In this document: positions 51,311-60,432 of the stretch, one piece after another
Position numbering within the stretch: the stretch's first letter is position 1
Layout: every line of letters starts with the position of its first letter
DNA from: Bacillota bacterium
Lineage (GTDB): Bacteria; Bacillota; Limnochordia; Limnochordales; ZCTH02-B6
DNA length: 64,000 nucleotides
NCBI GenBank assembly: GCA_017656145.1
Contig: JACDOI010000006.1
Coordinates: forward strand, 26,031 to 90,030
Reading direction: 5' to 3'
Position numbers and translations under genes: made by a program
Notes under the pieces: model-generated
The model's input: the letters and a program-made list of their open reading frames with translations, nothing else
Told to the model about the DNA's origin: nothing
The model's database searches: none

Positions 51311-54300
51311 TTGGAAAGCACGGCGTTGCTCAGTCTTCTCGCCGGTTCCCGGGAGTGGCGGTGGATTTACAACGGCCACAAGATGTCCGGGGAGCGGTCG
51401 GGCTGCTGGCTGCACGGTTTTACTGCCGCCCACAAGGCCATCTTTCTCGCAGGGTTGTACCGGCAAGGCTGGCCCCAGCCGGGCAAGCAACGGCCGATGG
51501 TCGTCATCGCCGCCGGCCCCCACCAGGCGGAGAGGTTGCGGGAAGACTTGGCGGCCCTGTTGCCTGAGGACGAGGTGCTGTTGTTCCCTTCCCGGGAGAT
51601 CTGGCCCCATGAGGAAGTGCCGGTTCCCCACGAGGTGACGGCCGCGCGCCTGGCGGTGCTTTTGCGGCTGGTCCAGGACCGACCGGCCGTCATCGTTGCA
51701 CCGGTACAGGCCGCGGTCGAGAAGCTGCCGCCTCGGGAGCGGCTGTCCGGGGCCGTCGTATCCCTCTCGCCGGGCCAGCGGATGCCCATCGAAAGCCTCA
51801 CCGCCCGGCTCGTCGCAAACGGGTATGAACGGGTGGACATGGTAGAGGGGCCAGGCCAGTTCAGCGTGCGAGGCAGTCTCGTCGACATCGTCCCCGGAGC
51901 GGCCGGCCACCGGGCGGTGCGCATCGACTTTTTCGACGACGAAATCGACTCGATCCGGTGGCTGGATGTCGAAACTCAGCGCTCGTCGGGTTCCTCGCCC
52001 CGGGTAGCCATTGGGCCTGCATGGGAATGCCCCGCCGCGGGTGACGAAGCGGTAACGGAAGCGATCGCCAGAGCGGCTGAGCGGCAGGCTGAGCGGTTGC
52101 GCCGGGTCGGGCGGAACGAGGCCGCGGAGGAGCTCATCCGGCGGGTCGCGGAGCATCTGGAATCGTTGCGCACCGGTCGGAGGTTTGCGGGGATCGAGCA
52201 GTACGCGCCGTTTTTCTTCGACCGGCTTGACACGTTGCTCGACTACGCGGCCGGCGGGGCGGCGGTGCTCGATGAGCCGGCCCGCACCCGGGAACAGCTG
52301 CACTTGTTCAGCGAGGACTTTGCCCACAGCCACACGGCGCAGCTTGAGCGGGGACGGGTGCTGCCCGAAGAAGCCGCGCTCTTTGCCGACTGGGACGAAT
52401 TGCTGGCGGCTGTGCGCCGCCGGCCGGCGCTGTTTGTCGCCGGTCTTGAGCAGCACGTCCCGGGATTGGACGATGTGCCCAAGCTGGAAGTGTCATCCCG
52501 CTTGCCGGAGATGTTCCACGGGAAGCTGGAGCCCTTTGTGCGGGAAGTGCGGGAACGGCGGCGCTCAGGCTGGCGAGTCGTCATCGCTGCGGCCACATCC
52601 GAGCGGGCCGAACGCATCGAAAACGTGCTGAAGGACGAGGAGATTCCCGTCAAGCGTCTCGATGGGGAGATGGGGCCGCTTTCGCCGGGTACCGTGACCA
52701 TCGCGGTGATGCCGCTCAGCGCGGGTTGCGAGCTCCCGGCGGCGCGGACTTTGGTCTTGACCGAACTGGAAATCTTCGGCCAGCGGAAGCATCGCCGCGC
52801 CTCCCGGCCCGGAGGCGGGCCCGCGGCGCGGCTGGACGACTTGCGCGTGGGCGATCTGGTAGTGCACGTCAATCACGGCATCGGGCGGTACATGGGCGTC
52901 GAGACGCTTGAGATTGCGGGCGCGCACAAAGACTACCTGGTCGTTCAGTACGCGGGCGACGACAAGCTGTATGTGCCCACCGACCAGGTGCAGTTGCTGC
53001 AAAAGTACATCGGCGTCGAGGGCCAGGTTCCTCGGCTCAACCGGCTGGGCGGCAACGAGTGGGCCCGGGTGAAAAGCCGGGTCAAGGAGTCGGTCCGGGA
53101 GCTGGCTCAAGGGCTCTTGAAGCTCTATGCCGAGCGGGAGGCCTTGCCCGGCTACGCGTTCTCCAAGGACACCGTCTGGCAGCAGCAGTTCGAGGAAGCG
53201 TTTCCGTACGAGGAGACGCCGGACCAGTTGCGGGCCATTCAGGAAGTCAAAGCCGACATGGAGCGGCCCCGTCCCATGGACCGGCTGCTCTGCGGAGACG
53301 TGGGCTTTGGTAAGACCGAGGTGGCGATGCGGGCCGCATTCAAGGCTGTCATGGACGCGAAGCAGGTGGCGGTGCTGGTGCCCACCACCATCCTGGCCCA
53401 GCAGCATTTGCGCACGTTCCGGGAACGGTTCCAGGCGTACCCGGTGCGGATTGAGGCCCTTAGCCGCTTCCAGTCGCCGGCGGAGCAAGCCCGCGTCCTG
53501 AAAGGGCTTGAGAACGGCAGCGTCGACATCGTCATCGGAACTCACCGGCTGTTCTCCAAGGATGTGCGCTTCAAGGACCTGGGCTGCGTCATCGTCGACG
53601 AGGAACAACGGTTCGGCGTGGCCCAAAAAGAGCGCCTGAAAGAGCTGCGCCGGTCGGTGGACGTGCTCACCTTGAGCGCGACGCCCATCCCCCGGACGCT
53701 GCACATGGCGCTGGTGGGCTTGCGGGACATGAGCCTCATCGAAACGCCGCCCGAGGACCGGTTTCCGGTTCGCACCTACGTCACCGAGTACAATGAGGAC
53801 CTGGTTCGGGAAGCCATCATGCGGGAGCTGGGCCGGGGCGGCCAAGTGTACTTCGTCCACAACCGGGTGCAGGACATCGAGCGGTTCGCAGCGCGCCTAA
53901 GCGAGCTTGTGCCCGAAGCCCGCATCGCCATCGCCCACGGCCAAATGGACGAGGACGTCCTCGAGCGGGTGATGCTCGAGTTCCTCAACGGCGAAATCGA
54001 TGTGCTGCTCTGCAGCACCATCATCGAGACGGGTATGGACATCGCCAACGTCAACACGCTGATCGTCGACGAGGCGGACCGGATGGGCCTGGCCCAGTTG
54101 TACCAGCTCCGGGGCCGGGTCGGCCGCAGCAACCGGGTGGCCTATGCGTATTTCACATACCGCAGGGACAAAATACTCACCGAGGATGCGGAGAAGCGCT
54201 TGCAGGCCATCCGGGAGTTCACCGAACTGGGCTCGGGTTTCAAGATTGCCATGCGCGACCTAGAAATCCGGGGCGCCGGCAATCTGCTCGGCCCGGAGCA

Positions 54301-54910
54301 GCACGGATTCATCGCCTCGGTGGGCTTCGAACTGTACTGCAAGCTGCTGGAGGAGGCTGTGCGGGAGGTCAAGGGGGACGTCGTCCAGGAACCGCCGGAT
54401 CCCGTGATCGACCTGAATGTGGACGCGTACGTCTCGGACGATTACGTTCCGGACCCGCAACGGAAGGTGGAGGTCTACAAGAAGGTCGTCGCTATCCGGC
54501 GGCCGGCGGATGTGGCCGACCTCGAAGAGGAGCTGGAGGACCGGTTCGGCCCGGCGCCGTTGCCGGTGCGGAACCTCTTGGCCGTTGCCCGCGTCAAGGT
54601 GCTGGCCAAGGAGCTAGGGGTCGCGTCCGTGAGCGGGGATAACGGCGAGGTCGCCATCCGGTTGCTTCCAGGACTCGTCCTCCCCCGGGAGAGCGCCCTG
54701 CACCTGACCCGGAAGTTCCGGGGCCGGGTGCTCCTGTCGCCCGCCCGGACGGCCGTCGTCAAGCTGCGCTGCCGCGGGCTGGGAGAGCGGGACCTCCTGA
54801 TGCTTCTGGAGGAGGTTTTACGGGAGATGAAGGCGGCATGGCCGACCAGCGAAAAACCCGATCCGGCAGACCAAGCCCGGGTGCGCGCGGTCCAAGGGGC
54901 GAGACCCTGA
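51311..54910 (+). CDS. mfd: Transcription-repair coupling factor Mfd
   Basis: A large (1199-residue) DNA translocase that removes stalled RNA polymerase and recruits UvrA. Domains: UvrB-like N-terminal part, RNA-polymerase-interacting CarD-like domain ([21 protein letters not shown], about 515-580), superfamily 2 helicase with Walker [14 protein letters not shown] (about 663), DEEQ box (VDEEQRFGV), motif VI region [11 protein letters not shown], and C-terminal TRCF domain ([22 protein letters not shown]). TTG start. Next gene spoVT is 47 bases away, as in Bacillus (mfd-spoVT). Confidence 0.97.
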   Translation: MESTALLSLLAGSREWRWIYNGHKMSGERSGCWLHGFTAAHKAIFLAGLYRQGWPQPGKQRPMVVIAAGPHQAERLREDLAALLPEDEVLLFPSREIWPHEEVPVPHEVTAARLAVLLRLVQDRPAVIVAPVQAAVEKLPPRERLSGAVVSLSPGQRMPIESLTARLVANGYERVDMVEGPGQFSVRGSLVDIVPGAAGHRAVRIDFFDDEIDSIRWLDVETQRSSGSSPRVAIGPAWECPAAGDEAVTEAIARAAERQAERLRRVGRNEAAEELIRRVAEHLESLRTGRRFAGIEQYAPFFFDRLDTLLDYAAGGAAVLDEPARTREQLHLFSEDFAHSHTAQLERGRVLPEEAALFADWDELLAAVRRRPALFVAGLEQHVPGLDDVPKLEVSSRLPEMFHGKLEPFVREVRERRRSGWRVVIAAATSERAERIENVLKDEEIPVKRLDGEMGPLSPGTVTIAVMPLSAGCELPAARTLVLTELEIFGQRKHRRASRPGGGPAARLDDLRVGDLVVHVNHGIGRYMGVETLEIAGAHKDYLVVQYAGDDKLYVPTDQVQLLQKYIGVEGQVPRLNRLGGNEWARVKSRVKESVRELAQGLLKLYAEREALPGYAFSKDTVWQQQFEEAFPYEETPDQLRAIQEVKADMERPRPMDRLLCGDVGFGKTEVAMRAAFKAVMDAKQVAVLVPTTILAQQHLRTFRERFQAYPVRIEALSRFQSPAEQARVLKGLENGSVDIVIGTHRLFSKDVRFKDLGCVIVDEEQRFGVAQKERLKELRRSVDVLTLSATPIPRTLHMALVGLRDMSLIETPPEDRFPVRTYVTEYNEDLVREAIMRELGRGGQVYFVHNRVQDIERFAARLSELVPEARIAIAHGQMDEDVLERVMLEFLNGEIDVLLCSTIIETGMDIANVNTLIVDEADRMGLAQLYQLRGRVGRSNRVAYAYFTYRRDKILTEDAEKRLQAIREFTELGSGFKIAMRDLEIRGAGNLLGPEQHGFIASVGFELYCKLLEEAVREVKGDVVQEPPDPVIDLNVDAYVSDDYVPDPQRKVEVYKKVVAIRRPADVADLEEELEDRFGPAPLPVRNLLAVARVKVLAKELGVASVSGDNGEVAIRLLPGLVLPRESALHLTRKFRGRVLLSPARTAVVKLRCRGLGERDLLMLLEEVLREMKAAWPTSEKPDPADQARVRAVQGARP

Positions 54911-54957
54911 CGGGCGCGAACAGGCAACCGCACGGCAAACGAGGGGGGATGTATCAA

Positions 54958-55512
54958 GTGAAGGCAACCGGGATCGTGCGTCGCATCGACGACTTGGGCC
55001 GCGTCGTCATCCCGAAGGAGATCCGCCGGACGCTGCGGATCCGGGAAGGTGATCCGCTGGAGATCTTCGTCGACCGCGAAGGCGAAGTCATTCTCAAGAA
55101 ATACTCGCCCATCGGCGAGCTTGGGGACTTCGCCCAGGAATACGCGGATTCTCTCCATGAGACGACGAACCACATCGCGCTGATCTCCGACCGGGACGCG
55201 GTGGTGGCCGTCGCGGGCGCACCGAAGAAGCAATGGCTGGATAAGCCGGTCCCCTCGCTGGTGGAGAGGGCCATGGAAGGCCGCCGTTCCATCCTATTGC
55301 CCAAGCCCGGAGAAACCGGACCGGGGCTGGACGAAGACGACGATCAGATCTGGGCCTTCCCCTCCCAGGTCATCGCCCCGATCATCGCCGAGGGGGACCC
55401 GATTGGGGCCGTCATTCTCGGGACGAGGGAACCGGACAAGAAGATGGGCGAGCTTGAGCTCAAGCTGGCGGAAACCGCCGCAGGCTTTCTCGCCAAGCAG
55501 ATGGAACAGTGA
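54958..55512 (+). CDS. spoVT: Stage V sporulation protein T (AbrB-type regulator)
   Basis: Forespore transcription regulator controlled by sigma-G in Bacillus. From GTG 54958 the protein begins KATGIVRRIDDLGRVVIPKEIRRTLRIREGDPLEI, nearly identical to Bacillus SpoVT; GAGGGGGG lies 9 bases upstream. An AbrB swapped-hairpin domain is followed by a GAF-like domain ending LAETAAGFLAKQMEQ. 184 residues. ATG three codons upstream is the alternative start. Confidence 0.96.
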   Translation: MKATGIVRRIDDLGRVVIPKEIRRTLRIREGDPLEIFVDREGEVILKKYSPIGELGDFAQEYADSLHETTNHIALISDRDAVVAVAGAPKKQWLDKPVPSLVERAMEGRRSILLPKPGETGPGLDEDDDQIWAFPSQVIAPIIAEGDPIGAVILGTREPDKKMGELELKLAETAAGFLAKQMEQ

Positions 55513-55573
55513 CGTGAACGGAACGGCCGGTGAACACGGCCAAAACTAAATCCGACGTTCGAAACCGACGGGG

Positions 55574-55596
55574 AGGCGCCGGCTGTGCCGGCGCCT
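55574..55596. terminator. Bidirectional terminator between spoVT and mazG
   Basis: AGGCGCCGGC and GCCGGCGCCT form a perfect 10-base-pair stem with loop TGT. It overlaps the mazG stop region and serves both convergent genes; the T content downstream is modest. Confidence 0.75.
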
Positions 55597-56392
55597 ATCG
55601 TTTCGCCTCTTCCCACAGGGCGTCCATTTCCGCCAGCGTCATGTCCTCAAGCCGTTTTCCCAGCTCCCGGGCCCGGGTTTCGATGTGCCGGAACCGGCGA
55701 CGAAACTTGCCGGACGCCCGCCTGAGCGCTTGCTCGGGATCAATGCCTGCGTAGCGGGCCACGTTGACCAGCGCGAACAAAAGGTCGCCCCATTCCTCTT
55801 CGAACCGGTCCGGCGATCCGCCGGCACCGGCGGCTCGGACTTCCGCCAGCTCCTCGGCGACCTTTTCCCACGCCCCCTCGACATTGTCCCACTGAAAGCC
55901 GACTTCGGCGGCCCGGGCCTGGACCCGCTCGGCCTCCATAAGGGCGGGCAGATGGCGGGAAACCGAGTCCAAGATGGACCCGGTGCCGGCCGGAATCGAG
56001 CCCTGCTCCGCTTTTTCCCGGCGTTTGATTTCCTCCCACTGGCGCGCGACCGCGGCGGCGTCGTTGGCGCTCGCGTCCCCGAACACGTGAGGATGGCGAC
56101 GGATGAGCTTATGCACAAGCCCCCGGACGACGTCGTCCATGCTGAAGCGGCCCTCTTCGAACGCGATCTGGGCGTGAAATACGACCTGGAGCAAGACGTC
56201 GCCCAGCTCTTCCACAAGCGCCCGGTCGTCGCCGGCGTCGATCGCGTCCAGCAGCTCATAGGTTTCCTCCAGCAAGTACCGCTTCAAGCTGGCATGGGTC
56301 TGCTGCCGGTCCCAGGGACAGCCCTCCGGGGAGCGCAGCCGGGCCATCACGTCCAAAAGCGGCTGCAGTTCGGCCCGGGGAGTGTTGTACAT
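55595..56392 (-). CDS. mazG: Nucleoside triphosphate pyrophosphohydrolase MazG
   Basis: House-cleaning enzyme that hydrolyses NTPs to NMP and pyrophosphate. 265 residues with two MazG domains: GCPWDRQQTHASLKRYLLEETYELLDAIDAGD with EELGDVLLQVVFHAQIA, and the second domain EKVAEELAEVRAAGAG with FEEEWGDLLFALVNVARYAG. The EExxE...ExxD metal motifs are visible in both. ATG 5 bases after the hup stop, so hup-mazG is one leftward operon. Confidence 0.94.
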   Translation of the reverse strand: MYNTPRAELQPLLDVMARLRSPEGCPWDRQQTHASLKRYLLEETYELLDAIDAGDDRALVEELGDVLLQVVFHAQIAFEEGRFSMDDVVRGLVHKLIRRHPHVFGDASANDAAAVARQWEEIKRREKAEQGSIPAGTGSILDSVSRHLPALMEAERVQARAAEVGFQWDNVEGAWEKVAEELAEVRAAGAGGSPDRFEEEWGDLLFALVNVARYAGIDPEQALRRASGKFRRRFRHIETRARELGKRLEDMTLAEMDALWEEAKR

Positions 56393-56396
56393 TCGG

Positions 56397-56675
56397 TTAC
56401 CGCCCGGCCACCTGTTGCTTAAGGGACTTGCCCGCTTTGAACGCCGGGACCTTGCCCGCCGGGATCTGGATCGACTGCCCTGTGGCCGGGTTCACGCCGC
56501 GGCGGGACGCCCGGTTGCGCACCTCAAAGGTGCCGAAGCCCACGAGGGTCACCTTTTCCCCGTTGGACAAAGCTTCCGAAATCGATTCCAGGACCGCTTC
56601 CACCGCTTGGCCCGCGGTGCGCTTGGTCAGGTTGCTTTTCTCGGCGACCCGTGCGATGAGTTCGCTTTTGTTCAC
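56397..56675 (-). CDS. hup: HU-family DNA-binding protein
   Basis: Small (92-residue) histone-like DNA-bending protein. The track start (GTG 56684) overlaps the ribosome site AAGGAGGTG; GTG 56675 gives the usual start NKSELIARVAEKSNLTKRTAGQAVEAVLESI. The family core GFGTFEVRNRASRRGVNPATGQSIQIPAGKVPAFKAGKSLK includes the DNA-intercalating Pro arm. Commonly next to mazG in Bacillota. Confidence 0.96.
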   Translation of the reverse strand: MNKSELIARVAEKSNLTKRTAGQAVEAVLESISEALSNGEKVTLVGFGTFEVRNRASRRGVNPATGQSIQIPAGKVPAFKAGKSLKQQVAGR

Positions 56676-56817
56676 AGAAGGCACCTCCTTGGGAAAGTTT
56701 TTCAGGCTGTCTATTCGGGGGGCCGGATCGAATTCCTCCTTGTGGCATAGGCTTGGACGGCCGGTCGCAGACTATACCGGCGGGCAGGATGCCGATAGAG
56801 GCCGGAGGTGGAGGATA

Positions 56818-57783
56818 GTGGGCGGGGCGCACCTGAGACGCATAGCCCTCCTGGCGGGCGTGCTGCTTTTGGCCTTTGGGGCCGTGTTTTACGCGACCGG
56901 CAGCCGGGGCCGACAGGACGGACGGCAAGGCAGCGAACCGATGGTGACTTTGGTGAGCGACGATGGGCGGCGGGATGAGCTGCCCATGGAGCAATACGTG
57001 AAAGGCGTCGTGGCCGGCGAGATGGGCCGCTTGCCGCCTCGCGGGCAAGAGGAAGAGCAAGACTGGCCGGTGGAGGCCTACGCAGCCCAGGCGATTCTCG
57101 CCCGCAGCTTCGCGGTGCGGTACCTGGAGGAGACGGGCGGGAATGAAATCCCGGCTGAGCACGAGTCCGCCCAGGCGTATAACCCCGCCAACATCACGCC
57201 GGTCATCGAACGGGGAGTGGACATGACCCGGGGTGAGGTTATGGTCTACAACGACGAGTACGTTCGGGCATGGTTTCACTCCTACAGCGGCGGACAGACG
57301 GCCACGGCCAAGGAAGGGCTGGACCAAGAAGAGGACCCGCCCTACATCAAAAGCGTCGAAACGGGCGACAACGAGTTCGTCCCCGAAGACATATTGAGAT
57401 GGGAGGTGAGCTTGTCCCTGGACGAGATCGGGGCTGCCCTGGCCGAGGAAGGAATCGACGTCGGAACCGTTCGGGACATACGGGCCGCGGATACCGGGCC
57501 GTCGGGGCGGGTGACCCGGTTCGAGATCGTCGGAAGCGACGGCACCCGGTCTGTGGGCGGCAACGCCTTTCGCCTGGCGGTGGGCCCCGGGCGGCTCAAG
57601 TCGACATTGATCGAAGAAATGGACATCGAAGGAGGCATTGTGACGTTCCGGGGCCGGGGTTTCGGCCACGGAGTCGGCCTAAGTCAGTGGGACGCGTACA
57701 AAATGGCCCGGGAAGGCAAGTCGCCCGAGGAGATCGTCCGATTCTTCTTTGACGGTATCGAGATCCGGCAGATCTGGCAGTGA
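56818..57783 (+). CDS. spoIID: SpoIID/LytB domain protein
   Basis: Membrane-anchored lytic transglycosylase-like protein used in forespore engulfment or amidase regulation; 321 residues from GTG 56818 (GGAGGTGGAGGA upstream). A hydrophobic anchor (LRRIALLAGVLLLAFGAVFYATG) precedes the SpoIID domain: MEQYVKGVVAGEMGRLPP with the catalytic Glu, AQAILARSFAVRYLEETG, HSYSGGQT and GRGFGHGVGLSQWDAYKMA. In Bacillus spoIID sits elsewhere in the genome, and additional SpoIID paralogues exist, so assignment to true SpoIID is tentative. A CATAGGCT element at 56746 with a poor -35 could be a sigma-E promoter. Confidence 0.85.
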   Translation: MGGAHLRRIALLAGVLLLAFGAVFYATGSRGRQDGRQGSEPMVTLVSDDGRRDELPMEQYVKGVVAGEMGRLPPRGQEEEQDWPVEAYAAQAILARSFAVRYLEETGGNEIPAEHESAQAYNPANITPVIERGVDMTRGEVMVYNDEYVRAWFHSYSGGQTATAKEGLDQEEDPPYIKSVETGDNEFVPEDILRWEVSLSLDEIGAALAEEGIDVGTVRDIRAADTGPSGRVTRFEIVGSDGTRSVGGNAFRLAVGPGRLKSTLIEEMDIEGGIVTFRGRGFGHGVGLSQWDAYKMAREGKSPEEIVRFFFDGIEIRQIWQ

Positions 57784-57853
57784 TCTCTATGCTGGCCGCG
57801 GGCGATGACCTTGGCAACCGCTGCCCGCTTGACAGTTCCCGAACCCTAAGCCG

Positions 57854-57883
57854 GTCATGTCCGGCGCCGAGGAGGCATACGTA
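57854..57883 (+). promoter_or_regulatory. Sigma-E-like promoter of yabP
   Basis: GTCATGTC and CATACGTA are close to sigma-E -35 (GKCATATT) and -10 (CATACAHT) elements, with 16 bases between the ATG core and the -10. It lies 54 bases before yabP, a sigma-E regulon member in Bacillus. Confidence 0.7.
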
Positions 57884-57937
57884 TCTAGCGTTACATGACG
57901 CGGGACAGGCGCGGGCGGGGGAAGGGGGGCACCCAAG

Positions 57938-58231
57938 GTGGCGGACGAGAAGCAGGCGGCCACGCGGCGGAAACACCAGTTGTCGCTGAAAAACGACCGG
58001 CAAGCGCTCACCATGGAGGGCGTTGTCAACGTCGAGAGCTTCGACGATCAGGAGGTGGTGGTGGAGACCGACGCCGGAATGCTGTTTGTGCGGGGCGAGA
58101 ACCTCCACATCAAAGAGCTGAACCTGGAAACCGGCGCCCTCCAGGTGACCGGCACTGTACACGGTCTTGAGTACGCCGGGGACACCATCGCCAAGAAAGG
58201 CAAGGGGCTTTTGGGCAGGCTGTTCCGGTGA
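57938..58231 (+). CDS. yabP: Sporulation protein YabP
   Basis: A 97-residue mother-cell protein of unknown biochemical role needed for normal spore cortex or coat assembly. It is GTG-initiated, with GGGGAAGGGGGGC upstream. The family signature is seen in HQLSLKNDRQALTMEGVVNVESFDDQEVVVETDAGMLFVRGENLHIKELNLETGALQVTGTVHGLEY, ending GKGLLGRLFR. Followed by yabQ and divIC, the conserved order. Confidence 0.95.
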   Translation: MADEKQAATRRKHQLSLKNDRQALTMEGVVNVESFDDQEVVVETDAGMLFVRGENLHIKELNLETGALQVTGTVHGLEYAGDTIAKKGKGLLGRLFR

Positions 58232-58330
58232 GCTCGGCCCGGCCGTCGGTCGTTTCACCGTTCGGAGAACAGGCGCATACGATGCTCAGGTCCGCCGATC
58301 AGCGAGCGCCTATTTCCGAGGTGAAAACCG

Positions 58331-58819
58331 ATGGCATCCCTCATCGAGCAGTTGCAAGCGTTCGCCGTCACCGTCTTGGGCGGCCTCCTCATGGGATTGT
58401 TGTTTGACCTGTTGCGCGCTGCGCGCAGCGGGCTCCGGCGGGGCTCCCCGCTCGGAATGGCCCTGGACCTGGTGTACTGGATTGTCCTCACCCCTATCAT
58501 GGCGGCTCTACTGCTGGAAGCGAACTGGGGTCAGTTGCGGCTCTACGTCCTTGTGGGGATCGGCACCGGTCTTGCGCTATACTTCGCTTTTTTGAGCTGG
58601 TTTGTGCTGGAGACCGTCATCGCTTTTGTCCACGCCGCTGTCGCCCTCACCGGGTGGGTGGTCCATGCGGTCGTCGCCATCGCCGCCTTGCCGGCAGCGT
58701 TTGCCCGCAGCGTCACCTTGGGGCGGGGAGGCGGCTCGAGAGGGCGCCGGCAAGCTTCCCCAGGGCGACCGGCGGGCGGGTTTTTCTGGCGGCCGGGTCT
58801 TGCGTGGCGCCGGCGCTGA
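58331..58819 (+). CDS. yabQ: Spore cortex biosynthesis membrane protein YabQ
   Basis: A 162-residue integral membrane protein; in Bacillus it localises to the forespore membranes and is needed for cortex formation. Hydrophobic segments include LQAFAVTVLGGLLMGLLFDLLRA, ALDLVYWIVLTPIMAALLLEANW and LYVLVGIGTGLALYFAFLSWFVL. The C-terminal tail is basic and Gly-rich. ATG start 99 bases after yabP, with GAGGTG ahead. Confidence 0.9.
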   Translation: MASLIEQLQAFAVTVLGGLLMGLLFDLLRAARSGLRRGSPLGMALDLVYWIVLTPIMAALLLEANWGQLRLYVLVGIGTGLALYFAFLSWFVLETVIAFVHAAVALTGWVVHAVVAIAALPAAFARSVTLGRGGGSRGRRQASPGRPAGGFFWRPGLAWRRR

Positions 58820-58896
58820 CCGGTACACCCCTGCAGGATTCGGCGGCGCGGGCGTCGAATCGCCACCGGTATATCTGACCCGCATGGGGTGATGCC

Positions 58897-59199
58897 ATGC
58901 TGCGGGGCCGCCGCGCCCGCTTCCGCATCCGACCCCGGTTTTTCCTCGCCATGGGGGTCCTATTTTTGGCCGGATACGTGGTCTACAGCTACGTGGAGGG
59001 CTTTTTACAGCTTCGGGTCCTCAGGGCGGAGGTTCGGCAAGTTCGGGAGCAGATCGAGGCGTTGGAGGCCGAAAACGCCCGGTTGCGAGCTGAGCTGGAA
59101 CGGTACAACAGCGACCCGTTCATCGAACGGGTGGCCCGGGAGGAGCTAGGGCTGGTCCGGCCCGGAGAAACCCCCGTTCTGGTGGTGGATCCTCCCTGA
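58897..59199 (+). CDS. divIC: Septum formation initiator DivIC (FtsB-like)
   Basis: Bitopic division protein of 100 residues: a basic cytoplasmic N-terminus (RGRRARFRIRPR), one membrane segment (FFLAMGVLFLAGYVVYSYVEG) and an external coiled coil (VLRAEVRQVREQIEALEAENARLRAELERYNSD) ending FIERVAREELGLVRPGE, the classic DivIC/FtsB tail. It works with FtsL and DivIB at the septum. GGGGTGATG lies before the ATG. Order yabQ-divIC as in Bacillus. Confidence 0.95.
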   Translation: MLRGRRARFRIRPRFFLAMGVLFLAGYVVYSYVEGFLQLRVLRAEVRQVREQIEALEAENARLRAELERYNSDPFIERVAREELGLVRPGETPVLVVDPP

Positions 59200-59242
59200 G
59201 GCGGCCGCCCGGCCTCCGGGACCGGTTGTCCCTAACTGTTGA

Positions 59243-59271
59243 TTGACACAAAAATTCTCAACACGTATAAT
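59243..59271 (+). promoter_or_regulatory. Consensus sigma-A promoter of the S1-domain gene
   Basis: TTGACA, a 17-base spacer and TATAAT match consensus fully. It lies 56 bases before the ATG. Confidence 0.9.
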
Positions 59272-59326
59272 AGTGGTGTCCGGGGCGCGTCCCCGCGAAC
59301 ATATCAGGGGAGGAATAGTTTTCCGC

Positions 59327-59722
59327 ATGTCCATCGAGGTTGGCAGCATTCTCGAGGGGAGGGTCACCGGCATCACCCATTTCGGCGCGTTCGTCGAATT
59401 GGGGGAGGGAAAGACTGGTCTGGTGCACATCTCGGAGGTCGCTGACACGTATGTTCACGACATCAAGGACTATCTCAAAGAGAACGACATCGTCAAAGTC
59501 AAGGTGATTAACGTCCGAGACGGCAAGATCGGTCTTTCCATCCGCCAGGTGAACAACCCATCCCCCGCTGCCCGCAGGCCCGGGCGGGGTCGCGGCCGGG
59601 GTCCCAAGTCGTTTGAAGACAAGCTGTCCCGGTTCATGCGGGAAAGCGACGAGCGCCTGGCTCATCTGCGCAGGAGCATGGACGCGAAGCGAGGGGGCCG
59701 GGGTACCCGCCGCGGATTTTGA
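59327..59722 (+). CDS. yabR: S1 RNA-binding domain protein (YabR family)
   Basis: A 131-residue cytoplasmic protein with one S1 domain (VGSILEGRVTGITHFGAFVELGEGKTGLVHISEVADTYVHDIKDYLKENDIVKVKVINV) at residues 5-75 and a basic Gly/Arg-rich tail (RRPGRGRGRGP, KRGGRGTRRGF). Probably binds RNA or ribosomes; downstream of divIC as in Bacillus. ATG 59327 with GGGGAGGAATAG; the track start is inside the promoter. Own strong promoter and terminator. Confidence 0.93.
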   Translation: MSIEVGSILEGRVTGITHFGAFVELGEGKTGLVHISEVADTYVHDIKDYLKENDIVKVKVINVRDGKIGLSIRQVNNPSPAARRPGRGRGRGPKSFEDKLSRFMRESDERLAHLRRSMDAKRGGRGTRRGF

Positions 59723-59754
59723 CGGGTTGCTGCCGCCGTTGCTTCGAGTTTTGC

Positions 59755-59780
59755 GGCATCCCATCGCGGGATGCCTTTTT
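59755..59780 (+). terminator. Intrinsic terminator after the S1-domain gene
   Basis: GGCATCCC/GGGATGCC with loop ATCGC is directly followed by TTTTT. Confidence 0.93.
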
Positions 59781-59850
59781 CCGCGAGCAGGGCGAGGAGT
59801 CGGGCTTTGGCCCGGCTTCGTCGTTGCAATGACGAAAGGAGATGGCTGGG

Positions 59851-60429
59851 ATGCCCAGCCGCCGGGATGAACAGGTTATCGCCCGCCAGCTGGGGCGCAG
59901 GCCCCGGCGGGTGAAAAACGTCTGTCGCCGCTGCCGTCACGGGTATCCGCAAGTCATCGAAACCGTGCCCGCCGGCAAGGAGGACGGGCGGTGGGACGTC
60001 ATCCCCACCGTCCATTGGCTCACGTGTCCTCTGCTCGTGCGGGCCATCGGGCAGCTTGAAGCTGCCGGATGGGTTCGCCGCTTTGAAGAGCGATTGGCCG
60101 ACGACCCGGAATTGTCCGAAGCGATGGCCCGGGCCCACCGAGCCGCGGCCGAGCGACGCATAAGCCTTCTCTCGCCGGGCGATCGCGCCCGCCTGGCGGA
60201 GGAGAGCCCGCGCCAGTGGGAGGCGCTGGCCGGTACCGGCGTGGCGGGCATTCGGTTTCCGGGCGGCGTCAAGTGCCTGCACGCGCATTACGCGGACTTC
60301 GTGGCCGGCGGGCCCAACCCCATCGGCCGAGACGTTCATGGGCTCCTTGTGGAGCGCGGGGTGCCGCCTGAAGGCACCGGCGACTGCTGGCGGTTTTGTG
60401 CGGTGGACGAGACCGGAAAGGGGAGCTGA
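59851..60429 (+). CDS. DUF501 family protein
   Basis: A 192-residue protein of unknown function; ATG 59851 is preferred because AAAGGAGAT lies 7 bases upstream, while ATG 59842 overlaps it. Cys-containing motifs (VCRRCRHGYPQVIETVP, WLTCPLLVRAIGQLE, GVKCLHAHYADFVAGGPNPIGR) are the family's conserved parts and might bind a metal. It precedes ppx by 3 bases, and DUF501-ppx adjacency is widespread in Bacillota and Actinobacteria. Confidence 0.85.
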   Translation: MPSRRDEQVIARQLGRRPRRVKNVCRRCRHGYPQVIETVPAGKEDGRWDVIPTVHWLTCPLLVRAIGQLEAAGWVRRFEERLADDPELSEAMARAHRAAAERRISLLSPGDRARLAEESPRQWEALAGTGVAGIRFPGGVKCLHAHYADFVAGGPNPIGRDVHGLLVERGVPPEGTGDCWRFCAVDETGKGS

Positions 60430-60432
60430 GCC

